From an uncultured Oscillospiraceae bacterium (GTDB lineage Bacteria; Bacillota; Clostridia; Oscillospirales; Ruminococcaceae), in the NCBI GenBank assembly GCA_900555435.1, contig USLH01000019.1, positions 1 to 21,210 on the forward strand: a DNA stretch of 21,210 nt, read 5' to 3'. Positions 1-8,796 of the stretch are shown here, one piece after another. The position numbers and the translations under genes are program-made. Every line of letters begins with the position of its first letter. Positions within the stretch are counted from its first letter, which is position 1. The notes below the pieces were generated by a model. It saw nothing but the letters and a program-made list of their open reading frames with translations. It had not been told where the DNA came from and ran no database searches.

Positions 1-3000
1 CAACGATATCTGACCCTGACCGTTACAGTCGCCGATGAAAGTGAGAAAACCTACCGGAAAACTTATCATGGCGGCAGTGATTTCTTCGTCATCAACGACA
101 GTGTTTCCGTCCAGCTGATTTTGGACAGTCTGGAAGAAAAAAATGCCTTCAAAAAAACCGGCCTTACCCCCGGAGACGATCTGAACGTCACGGCGGAGCT
201 GCGGTATGAAGATGCCAACAAGGGCTTGAGCATTCAGGGCAGCGGAACCGTTTCCGGCGTCAACAGCCTTTTTGCCGCCAAAGAAAAGACGGACGGAAGC
301 GTCACCGTTCAGGTATCCAAGGTCCGCCACCTCAACAATCTGAGAAAGAGCATTTACACCTCTGCCCCCTCCGGACTTCAGGTTTTGCAGACCGCGATGA
401 TCTCCTTTGACTTTTCCGACTGGAAAGAAGAAGACTTTACATCTGTATGGACGCAAAATCCTCTGGAACAGTTTGCCCCGATCGTGAACTCCTCCCTTTC
501 CGACGGCAGCTTTGACGGACAGGAAAACGAGATCCGGGGATTTGTCTTTGCGGGAACCGACCAGTCCGGACTGTTTGCCTCTTTGGAAAACGTGACCTTA
601 AAAAACATCCGCCTGACCGATAGTGTTTCCACCGGACGGCAGGCAGGTACTTTAGCCGGTTCCTTAAAAAACTGCACCCTTGAAAACTGCGGCACTTACC
701 TGAATACCAAAGACCGCCATGGTGCCTATTATCCGGATATGCCGGAACGGGAAGAGCGCTTTTTCGTCTCCGGGGAGGATTCCGCCGGCGGATTGGCTGC
801 AGAATTTGATAACTGCACGCTTACAAACTGTTTTGCCGCACTGGATGTTTCCTCTGACACCAATGCAGGCGGATTGGGCGGCATTTTCTCCTCCTCCGCC
901 CTTGTGAAAAGCTATGCGTCCGGAGACGTAACGACCAACCGTTACGGCGGCGGTCTATTCGGAACCGTTCAGGATGAAAGCTCCCTCACCGATTGCTATG
1001 CCACCGGAGACGTTATCTGCGAAAGCTACGGCGGCGGCTTGACCGGACAAGCAGATTCTTCCTATCTGATAGACGGACGAGCCTACGGCCGGGTGTCCAA
1101 AGCAAACGGAAAGGACGATCTGCGCACCTCCGGCGGTATTGCCGGAGGGAGAACAGACGCCACTTTTCAAAACTGCGTCTATCTGCGGCAGTCCAATTAT
1201 AATGACAACTATACGAATCCCTCCGGCGTATCCGCCTTTTCCTATAGCGGTCTGCGGGATACGGTCACGCATGTCGGCGAAAGCGATCCATACGCTCCGG
1301 CCCTTCGTGGTCTGGGGTTCCCATTCCCACTGCTGCAGAAAGGCGAGCAGTCCATGAGCCACTATGGAGATTGGCCGGAAGCCTATCAGCTGCAGGCGTC
1401 GCTGGTCTACTACGAGCGATATGCCGGCGGCGGTTACGGCTACTATGCGAAGACCAGCCTGACCAACGCCGGACAGACCATCGGCGGCGAGTGGGTTCTC
1501 GACACCCTCCGAAACGAGATCTGCGTGGAGGACGGCTATGCACTGATGACCATTTATGCGCTGGATTCCTTCTACTACGATCTGGATACCGGCGTGACCG
1601 GCGCCGCTCATTCCCGGAAAACGGTCCGGATCACCAGCAATGTGGATGGCACCACCCGGGATCAGGCGGCACTGATCAGCGATAACGTAAGCCTTGTCTT
1701 CCGGGATGCCAGCCAGACCTTCCTGACGGAGGTGTCCATCTCCAACGCCAAGGTTTACCGGCTTCCTTTTGACCTGCAGATCACCTCCCGGCTGGCCGCC
1801 AACACTTTCTGGGAAACGCTGACCATCACCGCTTATGCGGCAGGCAGCAAGGAAGAAGTCTTTACGGACAGCGTCTTTTACTACTGCCCGGACTTTGCCC
1901 GAAACGCCGTAAACCCGGAGCCCGGAACCACTCCTACTCCTCCGGACGAACCCGGCGGCGAGGAAAAACCGGTCTATGTCCGCTCCGCCCGGCAATTAAA
2001 CGGCCTTTCCCGTTCCACCTACTACTGGAACGACTATCGGGGCGGTATGCAGATCCATTTCAAGCAGGAAACAGACATTGATTTTGCGGCTTACACCAAG
2101 AAATACTGCGGCGTTACCTACGACCTTATGGATACTTCTTCCTCCAATTCCTATCGGAATCAACCCATCGGCCGCCCCAACGACAAGAAGGACGACCAGA
2201 CCTTTATTACCAACAATTTCCGGAACTTCTACGACGGTCAATGCAGAAAGATCATCGATTACCGCTGCGAAGCCAGCACTTATCGGTTCACCGGCCTCTT
2301 CGGCGAGGTGGAACGGGGAACTTTAAAGAACATCGTCATGGTGGCCTCCGATCCGGAAAACCACTCTGGTTACATCAAATCCACCTATTCCGGCGGAAGC
2401 CCCAATCAAACGGCCGGTACAGGCACTCTGGCGGGACTGATTTATATGGATCTTTACTATAGGGAAGGCGACCGTCAGGCTACGGTTGAAAACTGCACGG
2501 TCTCTGGTTACTATGTAGAATATGTGGGCTCGCAGAACGGTGCATATGCATTGGGAGGACTGGTTGGCTTCAGTTTCTGTGAGATCAAAAATTCTTCAGC
2601 CGTCTGTGACCTGTACGGCAATGCCACCAACAAACAAGAAGGTCGCATTGGTGGATTGGTCGGTGCTCTGGACGGCATAGGTGCGATCCGGAACTGTTAC
2701 GCCGGCGGCACAATTTCCGCTTCAAACTATGCCAGGATTGCTGGTATCAGCGGCGGATGCAAGGTTATTTACGGTTACGGTCAATACGACCAAACCAAGC
2801 GGGTCGCCACCATCGAAAACGCCTACTCTTTCTGCACCTTAAAGCGCTCGAATATCTCTTCCGGTATCGGCTGGATTTTCGGCGTTACTTCCCCCGCAGG
2901 CTTGAGCAGCGATGACCCTGCCCATACCATCAACCTGCAAAACTGCTACTATCTGAAAGACACGGTGGAAGGGATCACCCTCGGAGAAGACGGCAGCACC

Positions 3001-4428
3001 GGACTTACAGCGGAAGAGCTTTCGTCTCTTTCTTTCTCCGGAGTTTCCAGAACCGTTTCGGCAGAAAACAGCCATCCGTGGAGCGTCGTTTTGAAAGGCC
3101 GCTCTTACCCCTTCCCTGCCATGGTCACCAACCTGGCTAAAGAGCCTGTCCATTACGGCGACTGGCCCATCGATCCGATTCTGGATCAGGAAACCTATTT
3201 GGTTTACTATGAACAGTATGCCGATGACTATTGGGGCTACTACACGGTCACCGGAAGCGGACAGGTGTACGACACACTTTGGGAAGATAAGGAGATCCTG
3301 TCGGCAGGTTACGGCTTCCTTTCCACCACCGGGACTTTTCGGATCCGTTTCAACGACGGGCAGCTTTTGACTTATGAAACACTGTCCGCTGAAACGCTGG
3401 TAAGCTGCATGCAGCAAAACTATTCCCTGATCGACACCAGTGATACCTACGCTCAAACCCTGCATAATCAGATGAGCTGGACGGGACAGAATACGGTCAA
3501 AGCCGCTCTTAAGCGTTGGAACTGGACCGATCTGGATACGGTGTACCTGAACGCTGACTACGCAAAAGGGATCTTCTCCACCCAAACACAGGACACATTC
3601 CAGATCCGCACCGCAAAGCAGCTTCAGAACACCAGCGGGAATAAGTCTGGACTTACCTTCTCCCTCACCCATTCCATTCGTGCGGCAGACGGCTTGTTGA
3701 CTTCTTTGGACAATAGCGGCGGGGTAACGTATATTGGAAACGGATATACCATCCGGGATCTCTCTGTTCCTCTCTTTGATGTCAATGCCGGTCAACTGTC
3801 CGGGCTTATCCTTACGCAGGCAGATGTGACCGCAGCAAACGGCGACGCTGCTCTTCTGGCCTTAACCAATCAGGGGACGATCGAAGATTGTTCCGTTTCC
3901 GGCACGGCAACCGCTCAAAACGGAAAAGCCGCCGGTCTGGTCCTCTGTAACGCCGGAAGCGCCGTGATCCGAAGATGCCGAGTGGATGGAACGGTCACGG
4001 CATCCGGGAATGCGGCAGGCGGTGTCCTTCAAAACAACGGCCGCATCGAGCGGTGCGCCGTTTCGAGTACCGTTACCTCCCAAGACGGAGTGGCTTCCGG
4101 AATGTCCGTTCAGGTCAGCGGGGTTCTCTTAAACAGCTGCGTTTCCGGAGCCGTTACCGCCCCTACCCCTACCGGCTTCTTTGGAGGCGGGACCGGCACT
4201 GTCCGAAGCTGCTTTACTATCGCCGAGGTATTTTCGACGAAAGGCAGTTCTGCTATGGGCTTCGCTCCCGCAACGACCAGCAACGATAATACCGGATTTT
4301 TCACCGGCGGAAACGATCACTCTCCGGCTCCCCAGTACACCCGCTGCCGGTACATCGACTGGTCGGCTTCTGTAGATGCAAACGGGATCCCCACCAATAA
4401 TTGGCCGGATGGGATCCTCTGGGAATAA
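1..4428 (+). CDS. Giant modular GLUG-rich surface/pilus-associated protein (5' end outside window)
   Basis: The reading frame is open from base 1, so the true start lies upstream; 1475 residues are visible and it ends at TAA. Numbered from the first visible residue, three related modules begin at about 101, 658 and 1201 with a similar pattern (KVRHLNNL, RSARQLNGL, RTAKQLQNT). Each leads into GLUG-like repeats such as GGLGGIF, GGGLFG, GGGLTG and GGLVG followed by NC-Y/S-G-V segments, typical of beta-helical adhesins. Modules 1 and 2 each end with PFP...HYGDWP...LVYYE-YA...GYY (HYGDWP at nt 1360 and 3151). A Pro/Gly/Glu linker (about 640-657) separates modules 1 and 2. No LPXTG sorting signal or C-terminal membrane segment is present. 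It lies 21 nt upstream of the pilin genes with no terminator between, so a pilus-tip or pilus-linked adhesin is inferred. Whether the missing N-terminus is a prepilin leader or a Sec signal cannot be seen. Family-level call is fairly sure; function is not. Confidence 0.8.
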   Translation, partial: QRYLTLTVTVADESEKTYRKTYHGGSDFFVINDSVSVQLILDSLEEKNAFKKTGLTPGDDLNVTAELRYEDANKGLSIQGSGTVSGVNSLFAAKEKTDGSVTVQVSKVRHLNNLRKSIYTSAPSGLQVLQTAMISFDFSDWKEEDFTSVWTQNPLEQFAPIVNSSLSDGSFDGQENEIRGFVFAGTDQSGLFASLENVTLKNIRLTDSVSTGRQAGTLAGSLKNCTLENCGTYLNTKDRHGAYYPDMPEREERFFVSGEDSAGGLAAEFDNCTLTNCFAALDVSSDTNAGGLGGIFSSSALVKSYASGDVTTNRYGGGLFGTVQDESSLTDCYATGDVICESYGGGLTGQADSSYLIDGRAYGRVSKANGKDDLRTSGGIAGGRTDATFQNCVYLRQSNYNDNYTNPSGVSAFSYSGLRDTVTHVGESDPYAPALRGLGFPFPLLQKGEQSMSHYGDWPEAYQLQASLVYYERYAGGGYGYYAKTSLTNAGQTIGGEWVLDTLRNEICVEDGYALMTIYALDSFYYDLDTGVTGAAHSRKTVRITSNVDGTTRDQAALISDNVSLVFRDASQTFLTEVSISNAKVYRLPFDLQITSRLAANTFWETLTITAYAAGSKEEVFTDSVFYYCPDFARNAVNPEPGTTPTPPDEPGGEEKPVYVRSARQLNGLSRSTYYWNDYRGGMQIHFKQETDIDFAAYTKKYCGVTYDLMDTSSSNSYRNQPIGRPNDKKDDQTFITNNFRNFYDGQCRKIIDYRCEASTYRFTGLFGEVERGTLKNIVMVASDPENHSGYIKSTYSGGSPNQTAGTGTLAGLIYMDLYYREGDRQATVENCTVSGYYVEYVGSQNGAYALGGLVGFSFCEIKNSSAVCDLYGNATNKQEGRIGGLVGALDGIGAIRNCYAGGTISASNYARIAGISGGCKVIYGYGQYDQTKRVATIENAYSFCTLKRSNISSGIGWIFGVTSPAGLSSDDPAHTINLQNCYYLKDTVEGITLGEDGSTGLTAEELSSLSFSGVSRTVSAENSHPWSVVLKGRSYPFPAMVTNLAKEPVHYGDWPIDPILDQETYLVYYEQYADDYWGYYTVTGSGQVYDTLWEDKEILSAGYGFLSTTGTFRIRFNDGQLLTYETLSAETLVSCMQQNYSLIDTSDTYAQTLHNQMSWTGQNTVKAALKRWNWTDLDTVYLNADYAKGIFSTQTQDTFQIRTAKQLQNTSGNKSGLTFSLTHSIRAADGLLTSLDNSGGVTYIGNGYTIRDLSVPLFDVNAGQLSGLILTQADVTAANGDAALLALTNQGTIEDCSVSGTATAQNGKAAGLVLCNAGSAVIRRCRVDGTVTASGNAAGGVLQNNGRIERCAVSSTVTSQDGVASGMSVQVSGVLLNSCVSGAVTAPTPTGFFGGGTGTVRSCFTIAEVFSTKGSSAMGFAPATTSNDNTGFFTGGNDHSPAPQYTRCRYIDWSASVDANGIPTNNWPDGILWE

Positions 4429-4449
4429 AAAAGAAAGGAGGCGTCCTTT

Positions 4450-5214
4450 GTGCAGGCGCTCAGAAAAAAACTCCGCAGCTCCAAAGGGACGTCGATCCTT
4501 TTTGCTTTGATGCTCTTTCTGGTCTGCGCCACGGTGGCGGCCATGATTCTCGGTTCCGCTTCCACCAATCTGCAAAAGTCCAAGGAGCGAAAAGCACAGC
4601 TCCAAACCTACGCTTCCGTCAGCTCCGCAGCCCGGCTGCTTCGGGATGCAGTGAAGGACCTTTCCTACATAGGCGTCGAACATCAGGAAACCTACGGCTG
4701 TACCGGCATGGGACTGACTCTTTCCGATCCGGATGAGCACGATACGATTTACAGCTTTGACCAATTTGAACGGGCCAACGACAACACGGACTTTCTTTCC
4801 GAGCTGCTGCTGGAAGGCGCTCAAAAAGTCTACATGAGCCAGCTCCAGTATGCCGTGGACAAACGGATTCCTTTCACCGGCTGGTCCGAGACCTTTACAA
4901 TCGACGACGGGCTCTGTCCGGTCAGCGTAATCGTTTCCATTGATTCCGATTATGCCCTCACCTTTCTCCTCTCCCCTGCCGATGAAAATCGGAAGGAAGA
5001 CTATCGCATGACCGTGATCTGTAAAAGCTCCGTTTCCGATCCGATCCAGACCTTTGAAGACCTTACTTGCACCCATACATGGACCCACTGGACCGAAGAC
5101 GGGATCCAGGTAGACGAACCGGACACCTCTTTCACCGGCCAGAAAACTTTTTACACCACTACAATCGCTTGGGAAACCGGATCGATTTTCAAGGGGGTGA
5201 GCCGCCGTGAATAA
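4450..5214 (+). CDS. PilX/GspK-like minor pilin-type membrane protein
   Basis: 254 residues with a GTG start, chosen because a strong AAAGGAGG lies 8 nt upstream. The N-terminus is basic, followed by KGTSILFALMLFLVCATVAA, one membrane segment at about residues 16-38, and a polar, mixed alpha/beta remainder. A Gly precedes the hydrophobic stretch, but there is no Glu at +5 after it, as in the PilX/GspK group of tip pseudopilins that lack Glu5. It sits between the giant GLUG protein and two Glu5-containing prepilins, and its last 8 nt overlap the next gene. A role in pilus assembly priming or tip formation follows from the family and context. The sequence itself is divergent, and beyond the N-terminal helix I recognise no domain. 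Confidence 0.65.
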   Translation: MQALRKKLRSSKGTSILFALMLFLVCATVAAMILGSASTNLQKSKERKAQLQTYASVSSAARLLRDAVKDLSYIGVEHQETYGCTGMGLTLSDPDEHDTIYSFDQFERANDNTDFLSELLLEGAQKVYMSQLQYAVDKRIPFTGWSETFTIDDGLCPVSVIVSIDSDYALTFLLSPADENRKEDYRMTVICKSSVSDPIQTFEDLTCTHTWTHWTEDGIQVDEPDTSFTGQKTFYTTTIAWETGSIFKGVSRRE

Positions 5215-5500
5215 GAAGCGTCTGCAAAAAGGCGAAACCCTTACCGAAACGCTGGCGGCCATTCTCATTTCCGCCCTTTCCAGCGCCCTGCTCCTTACCG
5301 CTGTCATGACCTCCAGCAAGGTCAACAAGCAAACCGAAGAAGCGGATCTTGCCCTTCGGGAGCAACAGCTTGCCGCCGAGGAACAAATCAACGGCAAGCC
5401 GGACACGGTCAGGGTGGGCCGGGATTCCTATCCGGTACTTCGCTACGGTGAAGACGGACAGCTCCAGACCTACGTTTTAAACGGAGGTGGTACGCCTTGA
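5207..5500 (+). CDS. Small type IV prepilin-like protein (PilV/GspI-like position)
   Basis: 97 residues, GTG start. Its ribosome binding site GGGGGTGA lies inside the end of the preceding gene (8-nt overlap), implying translational coupling. The N-terminus reads KKRLQKG then ETLTETLAAILI: a prepilin peptidase site after Gly8, Glu at mature +5, and a hydrophobic helix at about 10-32. After the helix comes a charged helical stretch and only about 35 further residues (GRDSYPVLRYGEDGQLQTYV), so the globular head is unusually small for a minor pilin. There is no sign of a frameshift, since the next gene starts cleanly at its stop. It is probably processed by the PilD encoded downstream and assembled in low copy. 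The PilV/GspI assignment rests on position and leader only. Confidence 0.7.
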   Translation: MNKKRLQKGETLTETLAAILISALSSALLLTAVMTSSKVNKQTEEADLALREQQLAAEEQINGKPDTVRVGRDSYPVLRYGEDGQLQTYVLNGGGTP

Positions 5501-5988
5501 AACTACGGAAAAAGAAAGGCTTCACCTTAGTGGAAACAGTCGTGGTCACCCTGATCGTCGCCATGCTCTCCGCCCTGCTGGTTACGGGGATCGGCACCGC
5601 TATCCGGATCCGCTCCAATGAGCTTTTCGCTTCGGAAAGTGAGCTGCTGGCCTCTACTCTTAATACGGCTTTGGGCGATGTGCTCCACTATTCCAGTTAC
5701 GACGGCGATGAAGCCGGCGTTCCCACCTTTACAAACCCCGGCTACGGTATCTTCTCCGGCTATCTGCTGGTCGAAGACGGACGGATTCTCATCAGTGACC
5801 GCCCCGCTTCCGATTCCGGCGCCGTCCTGCTCACCTTGACGGGAGGCGGCGCTTATACGGATCTTTCGGTGACTTCGTTTACCATGTCCTATGAAAACGG
5901 GATTTACACCGGGAGCTATGACATTCAGGGCAGCTCCCCGAACCAACAAAAAACCATCACATTTGCATTTCGGCCAATCAATGGCTGA
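5497..5988 (+). CDS. Type IV prepilin, PilW/GspJ-like minor pilin
   Basis: 163 residues starting at TTG; the start overlaps the previous stop as TTGA, and GGAGGTGG lies 6 nt upstream, which decides the start. The leader MKLRKKKG precedes FTLVETVVVTLIVAMLSALL, a textbook class III leader with cleavage after Gly8, Phe+1 and Glu+5, and a membrane helix to about residue 32. The C-terminal part is beta-rich with a conserved-looking tail (QKTITFAFRPI). Order and size resemble the PilW/GspJ member of the PilV-PilW-PilX minor pilin set. It should be cleaved and N-methylated by PilD and may join the tip complex with the two preceding proteins and perhaps the GLUG protein. The prepilin call is secure; the exact subfamily is inferred from position. 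Confidence 0.8.
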   Translation: MKLRKKKGFTLVETVVVTLIVAMLSALLVTGIGTAIRIRSNELFASESELLASTLNTALGDVLHYSSYDGDEAGVPTFTNPGYGIFSGYLLVEDGRILISDRPASDSGAVLLTLTGGGAYTDLSVTSFTMSYENGIYTGSYDIQGSSPNQQKTITFAFRPING

Positions 5989-6013
5989 ACTTTCATAAGA
6001 AGGAGACGGTATT

Positions 6014-7708
6014 ATGGCGCACCCGAGACTTGGCGACCTGCTGGAATCCAACGGCGTTATCACCCATGAGCAGCTCCAGCACGCACTGGAACAGCAGAAG
6101 GTGACCAAAAAGCGGCTGGGTGAAGAACTGATTGATGAAGGCATCATCACAGAGCAGCAATTCATCGATACCCTGCGCATCCAGTTGGGCATCGACTTCA
6201 TCGACCTTTCCGTTACAACACCGGATCCTCAGCTGGCAGCAATCCTCCCCCGGAACCTGACAAAAAAATACGACGTGACCCCCGTCCGACTTCACGGTGA
6301 CACCCTGTATCTGGCCATGGCCGACCCTTTGAACTTTATGGCACAGGAAGAGGTCAAGGCAGCCACCCGTCGGCGAGTGGTTCCCATGATCGCCACCAAG
6401 GACGCCATTCTCCACGCCAATGCAAGCCTTTACGGCAACGAAGGCGCTTCCCGAGCCATCGAGGACATGAAACGGGAGATCGTCTCCGGCCCCCAGTCGA
6501 TGCCGGCGGTTGATAACGTCCTGGATCTGGGCGAAAATACGGCCCCTACCGTCCGTCTGGTCAACTCTATCATCGAACGTGCCGTTCTGGAGGGCGCCAG
6601 CGACATCCATCTGGATCCTACGGAAGCGGAACTGCGGGTTCGGATGCGGATCGACGGCGTTATGTGCTTTATCATGAATGTCCCGAAGGATCTGCAGGCC
6701 TCTGTTCTGGCCCGCCTGAAGATCATGGGCGGCATGGACATCACCGAGCGCCGGGTCCCTCAGGACGGCCGTACGGGCATTGTCATCCACCAGCACGGCT
6801 TAGACCTGCGTATGTCCACCCTCCCCACCATTTACGGCGAGAAGGTGGTCATCCGTCTTCTGGATAAGAACTCCCAGCTGCTCACCAAAGAGCACATCGG
6901 CCTGACCGGAGCGGATCTGAGCAAGTACCAGTCCCTGCTTCGCCGCCCAAACGGCGTGATTTTGCTGGCAGGCCCGACCGGAAGCGGTAAATCCTCCACC
7001 ATGTACACCATGATCCGGGAGGTCAACACCCCCGAGGTCAACCTGATGACGCTGGAGGATCCGGTGGAATATAACATCGACGGCGTGAACCAGACCCAGA
7101 TCAACGAAAAGACCGGCATGACCTTCGCAAACGGTCTCCGCTCCATCCTGCGGCAGGATCCGGACATCATCGCCGTCGGCGAGATCCGGGACGGCGAGAC
7201 CGCCGAGATCGCCATGCGGGCCGCCATCACCGGCCATCGGGTCTTCTCCACCATCCACACCAACAGCGCCCTTGCCGCCATCGACCGGCTCCGGGACATC
7301 GGCGTTCCGGATTACCTGATTGCCGGCGCTTTGAACGGCGTCATTTCCCAGCGGCTGGTTCGTCGGATTTGTCCCGAATGCAAGGAGACCTATGCTCCTG
7401 ACCCGGAAGATTTGGCCGATGTAGGGCTTTCCGCTAAAGAAGGTCAGACCTTCAGCCGAGGCAAGGGCTGCCCCAACTGCTTCGGAACCGGATACCGGGG
7501 ACGGATCGCCGTTTTTGAGATCCTGATTCTCTCCAAGCGGCTCCGTGCCGCTATCAGCCGGGGCGCACAGCAGGATGAATTGGAGCGCATCGCCGAGGAA
7601 GATGGAAACTTTGTCCGGCTGGACGAAAACTGCCGTCGGCTTTTAAAAGAAGGCGTGACCTCCATTGAAGAGATTCACCACATCATGGTCTCCGCTCAGG
7701 CGGACTGA
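6014..7708 (+). CDS. pilB: PilB, type IV pilus extension ATPase with MshEN c-di-GMP-binding domain
   Basis: 564 residues; ATG with AGAAGGAGA upstream. This is the hexameric cytoplasmic ATPase that powers pilin polymerisation. Residues 5-28 and 34-57 form two RLGxxLxxxGxIxxxxLxxxLxxQ motifs separated by exactly five residues, the tandem signature of the MshEN domain that binds cyclic di-GMP; the domain runs to about residue 145. The GspE/PilB core follows: Walker A GPTGSGKSS at 320-328, Walker B in DPDIIAVGEIRD (about 382-393), a His box around GHRVFSTIHTNSA, and a zinc-binding tetracysteine C453/C456 and C486/C489, typical of PilB and absent from PilT. It lies directly before pilT and pilC. 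Family assignment is very sure; c-di-GMP control is predicted from the motif. Confidence 0.96.
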   Translation: MAHPRLGDLLESNGVITHEQLQHALEQQKVTKKRLGEELIDEGIITEQQFIDTLRIQLGIDFIDLSVTTPDPQLAAILPRNLTKKYDVTPVRLHGDTLYLAMADPLNFMAQEEVKAATRRRVVPMIATKDAILHANASLYGNEGASRAIEDMKREIVSGPQSMPAVDNVLDLGENTAPTVRLVNSIIERAVLEGASDIHLDPTEAELRVRMRIDGVMCFIMNVPKDLQASVLARLKIMGGMDITERRVPQDGRTGIVIHQHGLDLRMSTLPTIYGEKVVIRLLDKNSQLLTKEHIGLTGADLSKYQSLLRRPNGVILLAGPTGSGKSSTMYTMIREVNTPEVNLMTLEDPVEYNIDGVNQTQINEKTGMTFANGLRSILRQDPDIIAVGEIRDGETAEIAMRAAITGHRVFSTIHTNSALAAIDRLRDIGVPDYLIAGALNGVISQRLVRRICPECKETYAPDPEDLADVGLSAKEGQTFSRGKGCPNCFGTGYRGRIAVFEILILSKRLRAAISRGAQQDELERIAEEDGNFVRLDENCRRLLKEGVTSIEEIHHIMVSAQAD

Positions 7709-7728
7709 TCCCGAAAGAAGTGTGACAC

Positions 7729-8793
7729 ATGACCATCGAAGAACTGATCCGCCAGGGATATGAGCGAAAGGCTTCCGACCTGCACCTGATCTGCGGCCTT
7801 CCCCCTCAGTACCGGATCCTGGGGGAACTTCAGCCGGCGGAGGGCTTCCCTCCCCTGACCGCAGCCGACTGCATCTCCCTTGCCGGGGAGCTGGCAGGCG
7901 ACCGCCTTACCCTTCTGGATTCCGGAACGGAGCTGGACGGCTCCGACACCATCGCCGGCGTGCGGATCCGTATGAACCTCTTTCTGCAGCAGGGGATTCC
8001 TTCCGCCGCCATCCGGCTGCTGGCGGAAACCATCCCGGCGCTGGAGAGCCTGGGGCTCCCTCCTGCCGTGCTGGATCTAACCCGTAGAAGCCGGGGGATC
8101 GTCCTGGTCACCGGTGAAACCGGAAGCGGGAAATCCACAACTCTCGCGGCCATGATTGACCACATCAACCACCGGCAGTCCTGCCACGTCTTGACTTTGG
8201 AAGACCCCATTGAATATCGCTATACCCCCGACCGCTGCATCTTCAACCAGCGGGAGATCGGAAGGGATACCGCCGGGTTCGCCGCCGGCCTTCGTGCGGC
8301 GCTCCGGGAAGATCCGGACATTATCTTAGTCGGCGAGCTCCGGGATCGGGAAACCATTGAAACGGCGCTGACCGCCGCCGAAACGGGGCACCTGATCTTC
8401 GGCACCCTTCATACCGGCTCCGCCGCCGACGCCATCGACCGGATCGTAGGCGTTTTCTCTCAGGAAGATCAGCAGCAGATCCGGATGCAGCTTTCCATGA
8501 CGCTGCAGGCCGTTTTAGCCCAGCAGCTGCTCCCCAGCGCCGATCATACCCGACGGCTGGCAGCCTGCGAGCTGATGATGGTCACACCTGCCGTCCGGAA
8601 CCTGATCCGGGAAGGCAAGACCCCACAATTAAATAACGCCATCGCCACCTCCGGCGCAGAAGGTAGCATCACCATGGACGCTGCCCTGTTGCGGCTGTTG
8701 AAAGCCGGAAAAATCACGGCGCAGGCCGCCGAAGAAGCCTCCCGGGATCCGGATCAGTTCCGGAAAAACCGTGCCTCTCAAGGATGGTGTTAA
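7729..8793 (+). CDS. pilT: PilT, type IV pilus retraction ATPase
   Basis: 354 residues, usual PilT length. It opens with the family-typical pattern RKASDLHLICGLPPQYRI. Walker A GETGSGKST is at 129-137. An Asp box (LTLEDPIEY), Walker B (EDPDIILVGELRD) and His box (GHLIFGTLHTGSA) follow. The C-terminal AVRNLIREGK matches the retraction motif AIRNLIREGK found in PilT. There is no tetracysteine, which separates it from PilB. ATG start 20 nt after pilB, with a weak AAAGAAG site; it ends 3 nt before pilC. Its presence predicts retractable pili and thus twitching motility, surface sensing or DNA uptake. Confidence 0.95.
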   Translation: MTIEELIRQGYERKASDLHLICGLPPQYRILGELQPAEGFPPLTAADCISLAGELAGDRLTLLDSGTELDGSDTIAGVRIRMNLFLQQGIPSAAIRLLAETIPALESLGLPPAVLDLTRRSRGIVLVTGETGSGKSTTLAAMIDHINHRQSCHVLTLEDPIEYRYTPDRCIFNQREIGRDTAGFAAGLRAALREDPDIILVGELRDRETIETALTAAETGHLIFGTLHTGSAADAIDRIVGVFSQEDQQQIRMQLSMTLQAVLAQQLLPSADHTRRLAACELMMVTPAVRNLIREGKTPQLNNAIATSGAEGSITMDAALLRLLKAGKITAQAAEEASRDPDQFRKNRASQGWC

Positions 8794-8796
8794 TTT

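Noticed and set aside
955..1995. 346-codon open frame on the minus strand within the GLUG protein gene
   Set aside because: Antisense shadow of repetitive, GC-rich coding sequence; no recognisable protein features.
4129..5406. 425-codon open frame on the minus strand
   Set aside because: It spans the ends of two well-supported plus-strand genes and mirrors their codon pattern; the translation shows no domain, and ribosome binding and context favour the plus strand.
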